24,223 nt of DNA from an uncultured Bacteroidota bacterium (GTDB lineage Bacteria; Bacteroidota; Bacteroidia; NS11-12g; UBA955), in NCBI GenBank assembly GCA_903959115.1, contig CAJBVU010000054.1, forward strand, positions 1-24,223, given 5' to 3'. A model generated the notes under the pieces. That model ran no database searches. It was not told where the DNA came from and saw only the letters and a list, made by a program, of their open reading frames with translations. Below are positions 7,693 through 15,873 of the stretch, piece after piece. The stretch's first letter is position 1, and each line of letters begins with the position of its first letter. The position numbers and the translations under genes were made by a program.

Positions 7693-9705
7693 ATGAAACA
7701 AAAATACCTCATTCTTTTTGGTGCCCTTTTGGCAAGTTCAGCCTCAAAGGCGCAGACATTTAGCGACAATTTTGACAGTTACAAATCAGGAGATAATCTC
7801 GCAGCCACCAGTGCTGTTTGGGAAACTTGGGGTAGCCCTAATGGTGGAGCGGATGATGTAAAGGTTACTTCTACCAAAGCCAAAAGCGGAGCCAATAGCT
7901 TGTATTTTCAGAGTACTGCTGCCAACGGTGGGCCAGCGGATTTGGTGCTTCCTTTTGGTGGTGCAAAAAATACCGGAACCTTCAGTTTGAAAATGGCCAT
8001 GAATGTGGATGCAGGGAAAAACGCATATTTCAACCTTCAAGAGCAAACCACTTGGGGTAAGGGCTATACCATTGATGTTTATTTTAACATCGATAAAACC
8101 TTGCAGATCAACAACGCCAGTGCAGGTAACTTAATCAATGTCAATTACAACCAAGGTCAATGGTTTGATTTTGAGTTAAAAATCGATCTGAACACCAACA
8201 CTTGGGACGTTTACTTGGACGCGGTAAAAGTGGGTAGTTTTCAAAATGCCACTCGCGCCATTGCCGCTATGGACTTGTTTCCAATCAATGGGAGTTCTTT
8301 TTATGTGGACGATGTTTCAACCACCTACACTCCCTATACTTCAACCACCAAAAATGCCAGTGTAACATACGTTGGCGGCGTTGTGGGATTCTTGGCAGGC
8401 GCTAAAGTTTTGCCAACGATAGAAATTCGCAATCTCGGCACTACAACCATTACGGATGCCGATGTGAGTGTTAAATACAATGGAAATACCGACACCAAAA
8501 AGTTGACAGGCTTGAGCATCGCGGCGGGTGGCTTGTACACGGCAACAATGACCAATACTTTATCGATCGTAGCAGGTAAGAACGATGTGGTAGCGAGCGT
8601 TACCGCAGTAAACGGTTCAGCAGACGACAATGCATCAGATGATAATAAAACAATCACAATTGATCCAATCGTTCCCGCAAAAGGCAAAGTTGTAATTGGC
8701 GAAGAAGCAACCGGTACATGGTGTCAGTGGTGCCCTAGAGGTGCTGTTGCTCTTGAGACGATGACCGGCAAATACGATGGTTTTTTCCAAGGTATTGCAG
8801 TGCACAACAACGATCCGATGATGAATGGATACTACGATGCGGGTATGGCTTCAAAAATCAGTGGCTACCCAAGTGCTTTGGTAGATCGCGGTACCAAAAT
8901 GGATCCATCTGCGATGGGTGGAGACTTTATCAAACGTGTACAAATTGCCCCAAGAGGAATTTTGGATATTGCTGCCAAATACGACGATGTCACCAAGGTG
9001 ATGAACGTGAGTGTAAAAACAACGTTAGAATCTGATATTTCTGGCGACTTCAGAATTGCTTGTGCGATTGTTGAGGACGATGTTCGCGGAACTACTTCTG
9101 GCTTTAACCAGTCCAATGCTTATGCCGGTGGTGCTAGCGGTGTGATGGGTGGCTTTGAAAAATTGCCTAATCCAGTGCCTGCTTCTCAAATGGTTTACGA
9201 CCACGTAGGAAGAGCGATTGCTCCAACTTTTGCCGGTTTACCCAATGCCTTCGGAAGCAGCGCAAGCAAGGGTGCAAGCTTTGTACACAACTTCACTTTC
9301 CCGATGGATGGTTCGTGGAATATGAACAAGATGCACATTGTTGGGATGTTTATTGACAACACAACTTTGATCGACAACGGCGGTACTATTTTGGTGAGCG
9401 ATGCGTTGAAGAAAGCCTATGCGCAAGGCACTGAAGTGGCTGCCACTTCTTTGTTAAACGGCCCGGATGCCATGGTTTCTGTTTACCCGAATCCAAGCAC
9501 GAATCAATTCCAGTTGGTGTTAAATGTTGCTGCCAACCAAGCGATGCAATACGAAGTTTCTGATGTGATGGGCAAGGTGGTTTACACTAGCATGATGAAT
9601 GCTGGAAAATCAACCATCGATGCGAGTGCTTGGAGCAACGGTATTTATACTTTGAAGTTGATTGACGGTACTGCGGTTTATCAAACTCGCATTATCAAAA
9701 ACTAA
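7693..9705 (+). CDS. Secreted multidomain Omp28-like protein with T9SS type A sorting domain
   Basis: A 670-residue exported protein. Residues 1-20 are a Sec signal peptide (ends SASKAQ). About 21-215 form a concanavalin/LamG-like beta-sandwich (FSDNFDSYKSGDNL ... FYVDDVSTTY). About 220-325 look like a CARDB/Ig-type domain (PTIEIRNLGTTTITDADVSV). About 330-580 resemble Omp28-type thioredoxin-like domains, with GTWCQWCPRG at the N-end (C344 and C347 in a CxxC arrangement) and GYPSALVDRG, the cis-proline position of thioredoxin folds. About 595-670 are the T9SS sorting domain (VYPNPSTNQFQL ... NGIYTLKL). The CQWC pair could be redox active or a structural disulfide; known Omp28 proteins have no settled biochemical role. 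It has its own promoter and is followed 24 bases later by dtd. Domain layout confident, function unknown. Confidence 0.85.
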   Translation: MKQKYLILFGALLASSASKAQTFSDNFDSYKSGDNLAATSAVWETWGSPNGGADDVKVTSTKAKSGANSLYFQSTAANGGPADLVLPFGGAKNTGTFSLKMAMNVDAGKNAYFNLQEQTTWGKGYTIDVYFNIDKTLQINNASAGNLINVNYNQGQWFDFELKIDLNTNTWDVYLDAVKVGSFQNATRAIAAMDLFPINGSSFYVDDVSTTYTPYTSTTKNASVTYVGGVVGFLAGAKVLPTIEIRNLGTTTITDADVSVKYNGNTDTKKLTGLSIAAGGLYTATMTNTLSIVAGKNDVVASVTAVNGSADDNASDDNKTITIDPIVPAKGKVVIGEEATGTWCQWCPRGAVALETMTGKYDGFFQGIAVHNNDPMMNGYYDAGMASKISGYPSALVDRGTKMDPSAMGGDFIKRVQIAPRGILDIAAKYDDVTKVMNVSVKTTLESDISGDFRIACAIVEDDVRGTTSGFNQSNAYAGGASGVMGGFEKLPNPVPASQMVYDHVGRAIAPTFAGLPNAFGSSASKGASFVHNFTFPMDGSWNMNKMHIVGMFIDNTTLIDNGGTILVSDALKKAYAQGTEVAATSLLNGPDAMVSVYPNPSTNQFQLVLNVAANQAMQYEVSDVMGKVVYTSMMNAGKSTIDASAWSNGIYTLKLIDGTAVYQTRIIKN

Positions 9706-9729
9706 GTCTCTGAACACCCGATCAGCAAC

Positions 9730-10182
9730 ATGAGATTGGTTATCCAACGGGTTTCGAGTGCCTCAGTTACGATTGATGGTCAAGAAAAGCGAGAAATTGG
9801 ACATGGACTCATGGTGCTGATTGGCGTGGAAGAGGGCGACCACGAGGCGGACGCCGAGTGGCTCGCACAGAAAACTGCCTTGATGCGCATTTTTTCCGAT
9901 GACCAAGGTAAAATGAATCGCAGCGTAATTGATGTGGGTGGTGAAATTCTTGCAATCAGTCAATTCACGCTTTTCGCCCAAACCGCTAAAGGTAATCGTC
10001 CATCTTTTATTCGATCAGCGAGGCCAGAGATTGCCATTCCGATCTATGAAGCGTATGTAAAATTTCTTTCTGTAGATCATGGCCTACAAGTAAAAACAGG
10101 CACATTTGGTTCGGATATGGATGTAGCAATTGTAAATCAAGGTCCGGTGACAATCACCATCGACTCTAAGATGAGGGAATAA
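9730..10182 (+). CDS. dtd: D-aminoacyl-tRNA deacylase
   Basis: Removes D-amino acids (and misattached glycine) from tRNA, a cytoplasmic proofreading step. At 150 residues it is the normal Dtd length. It starts with the family's MRLVIQRVSSASVTIDG and carries the two active-site signatures SQFTL (residues 77-81) and NQGPVT (136-141, the Gly-cisPro motif that excludes L-amino acids). The ATG at 9730 fits the conserved N-terminus exactly. It follows the T9SS gene by 24 bases with no promoter of its own that I can find, so it may be read through. Its last 17 bases overlap the 3' end of the convergent panC. Function near certain. Confidence 0.96.
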   Translation: MRLVIQRVSSASVTIDGQEKREIGHGLMVLIGVEEGDHEADAEWLAQKTALMRIFSDDQGKMNRSVIDVGGEILAISQFTLFAQTAKGNRPSFIRSARPEIAIPIYEAYVKFLSVDHGLQVKTGTFGSDMDVAIVNQGPVTITIDSKMRE

Positions 10183-11038
10183 GGAGGTTATCAATCAACC
10201 TTACACCTTCCAAACTGCCGGCAAAAACAACCGCCGTAGTAGCTGTTTTGTCATTATTAATTGCATTTCCATCCATGATCATTAAGTCTTGTAATTTGGC
10301 CTTTTCCATATTGGGCAATGAAACCCAGTCCAAATATTCAATTTCAAATCCCAACTGCTTCAATCGCTTACATTCCAAGTCTGTAACCGCTTCACAAATT
10401 TCTAAACTATTGCCAATTCGCAACATCGATGCATAAATCTCAGCAGCTAACTCTTTCCCTTTTGAGGTTAAACGTTCGTTGCGAGAACTTAGCGCCAATC
10501 CCGATTCGGCCCGGAGTGTTGCAACCCTATAATATTTGATCTCTGAGAAATATTCCGCGAGCAGTTTTTCTACAACCAAACATTGTTGCAAATCCTTTTG
10601 ACCAAAAAATACGGCCTTAGGTTGAATCACGGAAAACAAACGATTTAACACCTGAACCACGCCGTTAAAATGCCCAGGTCGATGCAAACCTTCAAAAATC
10701 TGATCCAAAATCCCCAAATCCAATGTGATTTCTATAAAATCGGATGGGTAAATCGTATCGATATTGGGTGTCCATACAGCATCAACACCTACCCCTGCTA
10801 GCAGCGCGAGATCATTTTCTAAATGCCTCGGGTACTTCTCCAAATCTGTTGCGTTATTGAATTGCAACGGATTCACAAAGATGCTTACAACTGTTTGATA
10901 TCCATTTTTTTGTGCCGCCTCAATCAAGGATAAATGCCCTTGATGCAGAGCGCCCATCGTTGGAATCATCGCCCAATTTGCTGATTGACCGCCTCCAAAT
11001 TTCGCCGTCCATGTGTCCGCTGATTCAAATACCTCCAT
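10166..11038 (-). CDS. panC: Pantothenate synthetase (pantoate-beta-alanine ligase)
   Basis: Joins pantoate and beta-alanine with ATP to make pantothenate, the coenzyme A precursor, in the cytoplasm. Visible motifs, counted from the chosen start: the HIGH-type ATP motif PTMGALHQGHLSLI, SIFVNPLQFN, the pantoate/ATP site FFGQKDLQQ, and SSRNERLT (KMSKS-like region). The ORF extends to a TTG at 11101, but the ATG at 11038 gives 290 residues with a family-like N-terminus (MEVFESADTW), so the longer version is rejected. A TTTG with weak -7 resemblance lies at 11058-11061; no strong promoter is seen, although the gene must start within the 122-base divergent region shared with the GT5-like gene. The 3' end overlaps dtd by 17 bases. 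panB and panD are absent from the window. Confidence 0.95.
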   Translation of the reverse strand: MEVFESADTWTAKFGGGQSANWAMIPTMGALHQGHLSLIEAAQKNGYQTVVSIFVNPLQFNNATDLEKYPRHLENDLALLAGVGVDAVWTPNIDTIYPSDFIEITLDLGILDQIFEGLHRPGHFNGVVQVLNRLFSVIQPKAVFFGQKDLQQCLVVEKLLAEYFSEIKYYRVATLRAESGLALSSRNERLTSKGKELAAEIYASMLRIGNSLEICEAVTDLECKRLKQLGFEIEYLDWVSLPNMEKAKLQDLMIMDGNAINNDKTATTAVVFAGSLEGVRLIDNLLIPSS

Positions 11039-11119
11039 TATTGCGTAGAAAGAGGTGCAAATAACGATTTTTCCTAGGTTCTTAGTAGATTGTTGTTTCA
11101 ATTTCCGATTTTTTTATTA

Positions 11120-11127
11120 TACTTTTG
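11120..11127 (+). promoter_or_regulatory. -7 promoter element (TACTTTTG) for the GT5-like/DUF4270 unit
   Basis: Exact TAnnTTTG, with TTTC 20 bases upstream (11096-11099) as a three-of-four -33 match. It is embedded in the palindrome ATACTTTTGTAT (11119-11130) and lies 33 bases before the ATG at 11161. Confidence 0.5.
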
Positions 11128-11160
11128 TATTCTTTTTCTAAATAGAGTCTAGACAAAACC

Positions 11161-11964
11161 ATGACCCAAACCAAAAAACGCGTTCTGTTTGTGAGTTCTG
11201 AGATGTCTCCTTTCCTCGAGACATCACCCTTAGCAACAGTTGCCCGAATGCTGCCTCAGGCACTTCAAGAGCAAGAAAATGAAATTCGAATTCTTGTTCC
11301 CCGATTTGGCGTCATTAACGAACGTAGAAATCGTTTGCATGAAGTTGTGAGATTGAGTGGAATTAATATTTCCATTGATGACAACGACAATCCATTGATT
11401 ATCAAAGTTGCATCGATTCCGCAAACCAAGATGCAAGTCTATTTCCTAGACAACGAAGATTATTTCCACCGCAAATATGTGTTTAGGGATGAGGCCGGTA
11501 AATTGTTCGATGACAACGACGAGCGCACCATCTTCTTTTGTAAGGGCGTTATGGAAACGGTAAAGAAATTGGGCTGGGCTCCAGACATTATTCATTGCCA
11601 GGGTTGGATGACGAGCCTAATCCCAATGTATTTAAAGACCATTTACAAAGATGAGCCTGTGTTTAAAAACACAAAGGTTGTCTATAGTGTTTATAGCGAT
11701 GAAGATAGCATCAATTTAGGTGCTGATTTTGCGCGCAAAGCGAGCCTAAATTCACTTGATGATAATTGCATGGAGTGTTTTTCTGATGGTTCCGTGAATT
11801 CAATGAATATTGGTGCCGTAATACATTCCGATGCAGTTGTAACAAACTGCGAAGAAGGTCACCGTGTTGTTGAAGCACATATCGCAGATAAAATCGTTAT
11901 GCGCCATAGCGACGAGGATGCAGGTACTCAATATGGCACTTTGTACGAACAGCTTCTTGCTTAA
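11161..11964 (+). CDS. Stand-alone glycogen/starch synthase (GT5) N-terminal-domain protein, catalytic motifs lost
   Basis: 267 residues matching only the N-terminal Rossmann half of GT5 glycogen synthases (normally about 480 residues). VLFVSSEMSPF aligns with the family's VSSEvaPF, but the ADP-glucose-binding KTGGL is replaced by ETSPL (residues 20-24). The HaHDWHagL motif has become HCQGWMTSL (145-153): the first histidine is kept, while the second histidine and the aspartate are lost. The C-terminal nucleotide-sugar-binding half is absent, and the protein ends cleanly with a stop and normal coding sequence, so it is not a recent frameshift. From memory, similar short GT5-like proteins occur next to panC in other Bacteroidota and are annotated as glycogen synthase. 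Catalysis is unlikely; a binding or regulatory role is possible. The DUF4270 gene follows by 15 bases, probably in one operon. Confidence 0.8.
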   Translation: MTQTKKRVLFVSSEMSPFLETSPLATVARMLPQALQEQENEIRILVPRFGVINERRNRLHEVVRLSGINISIDDNDNPLIIKVASIPQTKMQVYFLDNEDYFHRKYVFRDEAGKLFDDNDERTIFFCKGVMETVKKLGWAPDIIHCQGWMTSLIPMYLKTIYKDEPVFKNTKVVYSVYSDEDSINLGADFARKASLNSLDDNCMECFSDGSVNSMNIGAVIHSDAVVTNCEEGHRVVEAHIADKIVMRHSDEDAGTQYGTLYEQLLA

Positions 11965-11979
11965 TTCTACGCTTAAACA

Positions 11980-13323
11980 GTGACACTTCGTAGCTTACTT
12001 TTCGCTTTTTTCTTCTTAACGGCTTTCTCGGCTTGTAAACGCAATGAGGGCAATATTGTTATCACCGGTCAACAACAAAGTGATCAACTAACTTTGTTCA
12101 GGACCGACACGTTTACCCTAAAAGCTTCTACGGTTTTGGAAGATTCTTTGCCAGCCAATAACCTTACTTATGTTTTGTTGGGTGAGTTCCATGACCCTTT
12201 GTTGGGCAAAAGCAAAGCGAGCATCTATGCCAAGATGAATATTTTGGCGCCAGAAAATAACTTTCCCAATTCCATCGAGCCTGATTCAGCCTTGTTGTAT
12301 ATCCCATTGGTAGACGGCCTCAATTTTTACGGAAATTCTCTCACCAAACAACAAATCAAAATTTACGAGTTAGACGAAACTATCACCGGGTCAAACATCT
12401 ACTATCAAAAACAAAGCACCCCCAAGGTAAATAAGAACGTCGCAACGGACTACTACGGAACGATTTACCGACAAAAAATTGATTCCATTGGATATCAAAA
12501 AGGTAAAATGGGGTTAAAGCCAGGTTTATTGATTAAATTGAGTAAAGAATTCGCACGACAGCTGCAACAAATGCCAGCGGAAGCCTATCAAACCAATGAA
12601 GGCTTATTGAAACACTTTAACGGCATCGCGATTGTGCCTCAAAACGATGAATTAAACCCTGGGGACGGTGGATTTGGCGTACTGGACCTAGCAAATGCCA
12701 TTAACATCAACTATCGCGCTAAAATTTTACTGTATTACAACGATACAAGTACTTATCTTTTTGGCTTTGATCTGAGATCTACCATCGTAAACAGCAGTGA
12801 AACTGGTCCATATCCCGAATTTATTGAGGCTCAATTACGTCAGCCAAACAAACATTATAACACCACCTATGTCCAATCGTTGAGCGGCGTAAAAACCAAA
12901 ATTGAAATCCCCTATTTGTTAAATTTGGTGAAAGCCGGAACAAACGGTGAAAACAATGTCGGCATTAATAACGCCACCTTGAGACTTTACGTGGACGAGA
13001 ATACAAATGCCAATTATTTTGCGCCACCCCGAATGAATTTGTTTCAACCCACATCGCGCAGTAGCGATAGAAATCGATTGTTGGAAGACGCACTGGCAGC
13101 ACCCACAAAGTTTGGCGGTGTATTTAACGACAAGGGCAGATATTATCAATTCGACATTACTAGGCACATGCAAAATGTGTTGAATGACATGGCCTTTAGA
13201 GGTACAGACAACAATTTGGGATTGTATTTTGCCGTACCCACGGACAACCCTGTAATTGGTGCGCGGGCAGCCATCGACCATTCAAAAACGAAATTGATTA
13301 TCACCTATACCAAACCCAAATAG
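11980..13323 (+). CDS. DUF4270 family lipoprotein (GTG start)
   Basis: A 447-residue predicted lipoprotein of unknown function. It begins with GTG at 11980; no ATG lies near enough to preserve the signal sequence. Residues 1-18 are hydrophobic (LLFAFFFLTAFSA) and lead to lipobox cysteine C19, followed by KRNEG. The mature protein shows the DUF4270 pattern: YVLLGEFHDPLLGKSKASIYAKM near 55-80, DSALLYIPL, and a repeat of all-beta segments ending in DHSKTKLIITYTKP. The family is widespread in Bacteroidota, sits in the outer membrane by lipid anchor, and has no assigned biochemical role. It follows the GT5-like gene by 15 bases and precedes the DAHP synthase by 20, suggesting one transcript. Family call strong. 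Confidence 0.88.
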   Translation: MTLRSLLFAFFFLTAFSACKRNEGNIVITGQQQSDQLTLFRTDTFTLKASTVLEDSLPANNLTYVLLGEFHDPLLGKSKASIYAKMNILAPENNFPNSIEPDSALLYIPLVDGLNFYGNSLTKQQIKIYELDETITGSNIYYQKQSTPKVNKNVATDYYGTIYRQKIDSIGYQKGKMGLKPGLLIKLSKEFARQLQQMPAEAYQTNEGLLKHFNGIAIVPQNDELNPGDGGFGVLDLANAININYRAKILLYYNDTSTYLFGFDLRSTIVNSSETGPYPEFIEAQLRQPNKHYNTTYVQSLSGVKTKIEIPYLLNLVKAGTNGENNVGINNATLRLYVDENTNANYFAPPRMNLFQPTSRSSDRNRLLEDALAAPTKFGGVFNDKGRYYQFDITRHMQNVLNDMAFRGTDNNLGLYFAVPTDNPVIGARAAIDHSKTKLIITYTKPK

Positions 13324-13343
13324 TATTTCATTGTTACATCTGC

Positions 13344-14204
13344 ATGGGAAATCGCAAACCATATCAACTCGTAAGTAGAGAATGGAAAAAGGAAGACACC
13401 ACCTTTGAAATCAATGGCGTTTGCATTGGAAAAGAATTGGTGATGATTGCAGGTCCTTGTGCTGTTGAAAATAGGGAACAAATTTTTACGATTAGCGAGT
13501 ACCTATCCAAATTAAACATCAAATTTCTTAGGGGCGGCGCTTACAAACCGCGTACAAGTCCATATTCGTTTCAAGGCCTAAAAACAGAGGGGTTACAACT
13601 GCTCCGCGAAGCCGGCGACAAGTATGGATTGGCTGTGGTTAGCGAAATCATGGGATTGGATAAAATCGATGAGTTTTGTGAGTACGCAGATATCCTTCAA
13701 GTGGGAACGCGCAATATGCAGAACTACCCATTGCTGAAAGCATTAGGAAAAAGTGGAAAGCCTGTGTTGCTAAAACGAGGTATGAGCAGCACCATTGAAG
13801 AGTGGTTATTGGCAGCGGAATATATCGTTAGCAGCGGTAACGACAGAGTGATTCTCTGCGAGCGAGGCATTAGAACATTTGAAACCGCTACCAGAAACAC
13901 GATGGATATTGCCGCCATTCCGTTGGTGAAGTTATTAAGCCATTTGCCTGTTATTTTAGATCCGAGCCAAGGTACTGGTCTACGGGATTTGGTGAAACCG
14001 GTTTCCTTAGCCGCGATTGCTGCAGGTGCAGATGGACTTATCATCGAAGTACACAACCAACCCGAAGAAGCACTCAGCGATGGTGATCAGAGTTTATACT
14101 TGGATCAATTCACCGATTTATTGCCCAATTTGAGGGCCCAAGCGCATTTGCGTAAGAAGCATTTCGATTTCGAATCGAGCTACGAATTTTCTAACTTGAG
14201 TTGA
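13344..14204 (+). CDS. aroF: Type I-beta 3-deoxy-7-phosphoheptulonate (DAHP) synthase with a His-to-Gln metal-ligand change
   Basis: Condenses phosphoenolpyruvate and erythrose-4-phosphate, the first step of aromatic amino-acid synthesis. The 286 residues form the catalytic TIM barrel alone: no chorismate mutase domain and no N-terminal ferredoxin-like regulatory domain. Motifs: AGPCAVEN (C39), GGAYKPRTSPYSFQG, QVGTRNMQNY, LLKRG, CERGIRTFE, ADGLIIEVH (E235) and ALSDGDQ (D246). The usual DPSHGTG reads DPSQGTG (Q209, codon 13968-13970). The spacings C39-Q209 (170), Q209-E235 (26) and E235-D246 (11) equal those of the Thermotoga metal ligands C102, H272, E298 and D309 as I recall them, so Q209 occupies the histidine position. 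Without the regulatory domain, feedback inhibition through it is not expected. Likely the third gene of the GT5-like/DUF4270 unit. Family sure; metal use uncertain. Confidence 0.9.
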   Translation: MGNRKPYQLVSREWKKEDTTFEINGVCIGKELVMIAGPCAVENREQIFTISEYLSKLNIKFLRGGAYKPRTSPYSFQGLKTEGLQLLREAGDKYGLAVVSEIMGLDKIDEFCEYADILQVGTRNMQNYPLLKALGKSGKPVLLKRGMSSTIEEWLLAAEYIVSSGNDRVILCERGIRTFETATRNTMDIAAIPLVKLLSHLPVILDPSQGTGLRDLVKPVSLAAIAAGADGLIIEVHNQPEEALSDGDQSLYLDQFTDLLPNLRAQAHLRKKHFDFESSYEFSNLS

Positions 14205-14208
14205 TTTC

Positions 14209-15801
14209 CTAGGTCGATTGATTTCGCCTAGAAAAAATCGTATAGATGGGCCAACCCAATGCTACGATGCCAATTCCAGTAATGGCAATTGAAAACTGAC
14301 TCACGATTATTCCAAGTGCAACAAAGCCCGCAACGATCAAATAGATGATGGGTAGGTAAGGGTAACCCCATACTTTGTAGGGCCTTTCGGCATCTGGTTC
14401 TCTCTTTCTCAAGATCAAAACCCCTGCTACGGTAATGATATAAAACAGCAGTGAGGCAAAAGTGCAATAACTAAGTAGGTCGCCATAGGTACCACTCAAA
14501 CACAAGGCACTAGCCCAAAAAGCCTGCATCCATAGGGCATTGGCAGGGACATTTTTGCGATTGAGTTTTGCCGCACTTTTAAAGAACAAACCATGGTCGG
14601 CCATGGCTTTATACAATCGACTTCCAGCTAGAATCAAACCATTGTTACAACCAAAGGTACTCACGATAATCAAGGTGGCCATAAAGATTAAACCCATGAG
14701 TCCCGCATCGGCGTTGTGAGCAGATCCCATCAACACTGAAGATGCCGCAACGCCCACACGATCTTGATCTGCATGGGCAATACCTAAAACCAAATTGTCC
14801 GACAATCCGTTGGGACCAACCATAGCCATCGCATCGGTCAGGCTAAGCCCTTTTAAAGGCAATACAGCCATGTAAGCAACATTTGCTAGGCAATACACCA
14901 CTGTAACAATGAAAGTGCCATAGAGCAGTGCTTTGGGAATCGTCTTGCTTGGGTTTTCTACTTCGCCCGACATAAACGTAATTCCCTGCCAAGCATCGGA
15001 GGAAAATAAACTACCTACCATGGCGCTGGCAAATGCTAGAAGCAAACCAATACCAGCCAACGATTGCCAATTAGGAACAACCTCGTTAAGTTGAGCGCCA
15101 CTCGCACTTACACCATTGGTTTTTAGTGGATTCGAATCATCTGGCGACACAAAATGGGAAGCCCCGGACGACATGTTTTCCCAGAAGTAATTTTTGACAC
15201 CATTTAAACTCCCGCCGAATAAAACATATAGGCCACCCATAATCAATGCGCTTAGCGCTATTAACTTAGCCAGGGTAAATATGCGTTGCACCCATTTTCC
15301 CTCTTGGATGCCGAGGCTGTTAATCATCGTTAACAAGAAAATACTTGCTATGGCTATGAGCTGGCCTGCGAGCAGTTTAAAAGTTGTGCCGCCTTCACAT
15401 TCACCATCGCCAAACAAAACAAAGCTGAAAACCACCTTTTCATGGTTCCAGGTGAAAATCCCCAAATGCTTGGCAAAAGCCATCGCAACGGCGGCAATCA
15501 CACCTGTTTGAATGACTGAAAATACGGCCCAACCGTAAACAAACCCCATCCGTTTTCCATAAATACGAGTAACGAAATTGTACTGTCCGCCGGCATTGGG
15601 CATCATCGCCGCCAATTCGCCAAAACTAAGTGCTGCCATGAGCGTAATCACTCCCGTTAACAGCCAAGCTAACAAAACCAGCGGCCCACTTCCGAGCTGC
15701 CTTGTCATGTCGGATGTCACCAAAAATATCCCACTCCCTATCATACTGCCAGAAACCAGCAGTGTAGAATCAAACAATCCCAATTTTCTCGTTGCGCTCA
15801 T
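14209..15801 (-). CDS. APC superfamily amino-acid permease
   Basis: A 530-residue inner-membrane transporter with about 12 helices. Helix 1 carries the APC substrate/ion-site motif GSMIGSGIF (residues 18-26) after KLGLFDSTLLV. A conserved FGELAAMMPNAGGQYNF follows helix 2, and the helix 6-8 region includes SSDAWQGITFMSGEVENPSKTIPKAL. The sequence is closest in style to LAT-type/APA-type exchangers or H+ symporters; the amino acid moved is unknown. Extra-membrane insertions around 200-245 and 335-365 make it longer than the usual 450-480. AAGGAG precedes the ATG at 15801 by only two bases, too close for a standard Shine-Dalgarno. No -7 box was found upstream. It ends 4 bases from the convergent DAHP synthase stop. 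Family sure, substrate not. Confidence 0.88.
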   Translation of the reverse strand: MSATRKLGLFDSTLLVSGSMIGSGIFLVTSDMTRQLGSGPLVLLAWLLTGVITLMAALSFGELAAMMPNAGGQYNFVTRIYGKRMGFVYGWAVFSVIQTGVIAAVAMAFAKHLGIFTWNHEKVVFSFVLFGDGECEGGTTFKLLAGQLIAIASIFLLTMINSLGIQEGKWVQRIFTLAKLIALSALIMGGLYVLFGGSLNGVKNYFWENMSSGASHFVSPDDSNPLKTNGVSASGAQLNEVVPNWQSLAGIGLLLAFASAMVGSLFSSDAWQGITFMSGEVENPSKTIPKALLYGTFIVTVVYCLANVAYMAVLPLKGLSLTDAMAMVGPNGLSDNLVLGIAHADQDRVGVAASSVLMGSAHNADAGLMGLIFMATLIIVSTFGCNNGLILAGSRLYKAMADHGLFFKSAAKLNRKNVPANALWMQAFWASALCLSGTYGDLLSYCTFASLLFYIITVAGVLILRKREPDAERPYKVWGYPYLPIIYLIVAGFVALGIIVSQFSIAITGIGIVALGWPIYTIFSRRNQST

Positions 15802-15823
15802 ACTCCTTAAAACGGAATATTAC

Positions 15824-15852
15824 AAAAAAGGCCTGGGGTTACCAAGCCTTTT
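15824..15852 (-). terminator. Intrinsic terminator downstream of the YfnA-type transporter
   Basis: Read on the - strand, AAAAGGCTTGG pairs with CCAGGCCTTTT across a five-base loop (11 base pairs with one T-G wobble) and the hairpin runs into six T residues. It lies about 20 bases after the transporter stop at 15874 and before the APC permease start at 15801, so it should end the upstream transcript. Confidence 0.75.
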
Positions 15853-15873
15853 CAGAAATTGTGTCTAATGAAA

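Noticed and set aside
10178..10190. AAGGAGGTTATC after the dtd stop as a Shine-Dalgarno
   Set aside because: No start codon follows on the + strand; this is the end of panC read in reverse.
10166..11101. Longer panC version starting at TTG 11101
   Set aside because: The extra 21 residues do not resemble the PanC N-terminus, and the ATG at 11038 gives normal length and a family-like start.
14209..14231. Hairpin CTAGG-CGA / TCG-CCTAG between the convergent DAHP synthase and permease genes
   Set aside because: Eight pairs with a bulge but no T-run on either strand after the stem (A-run on the + side), so I do not call it an intrinsic terminator.
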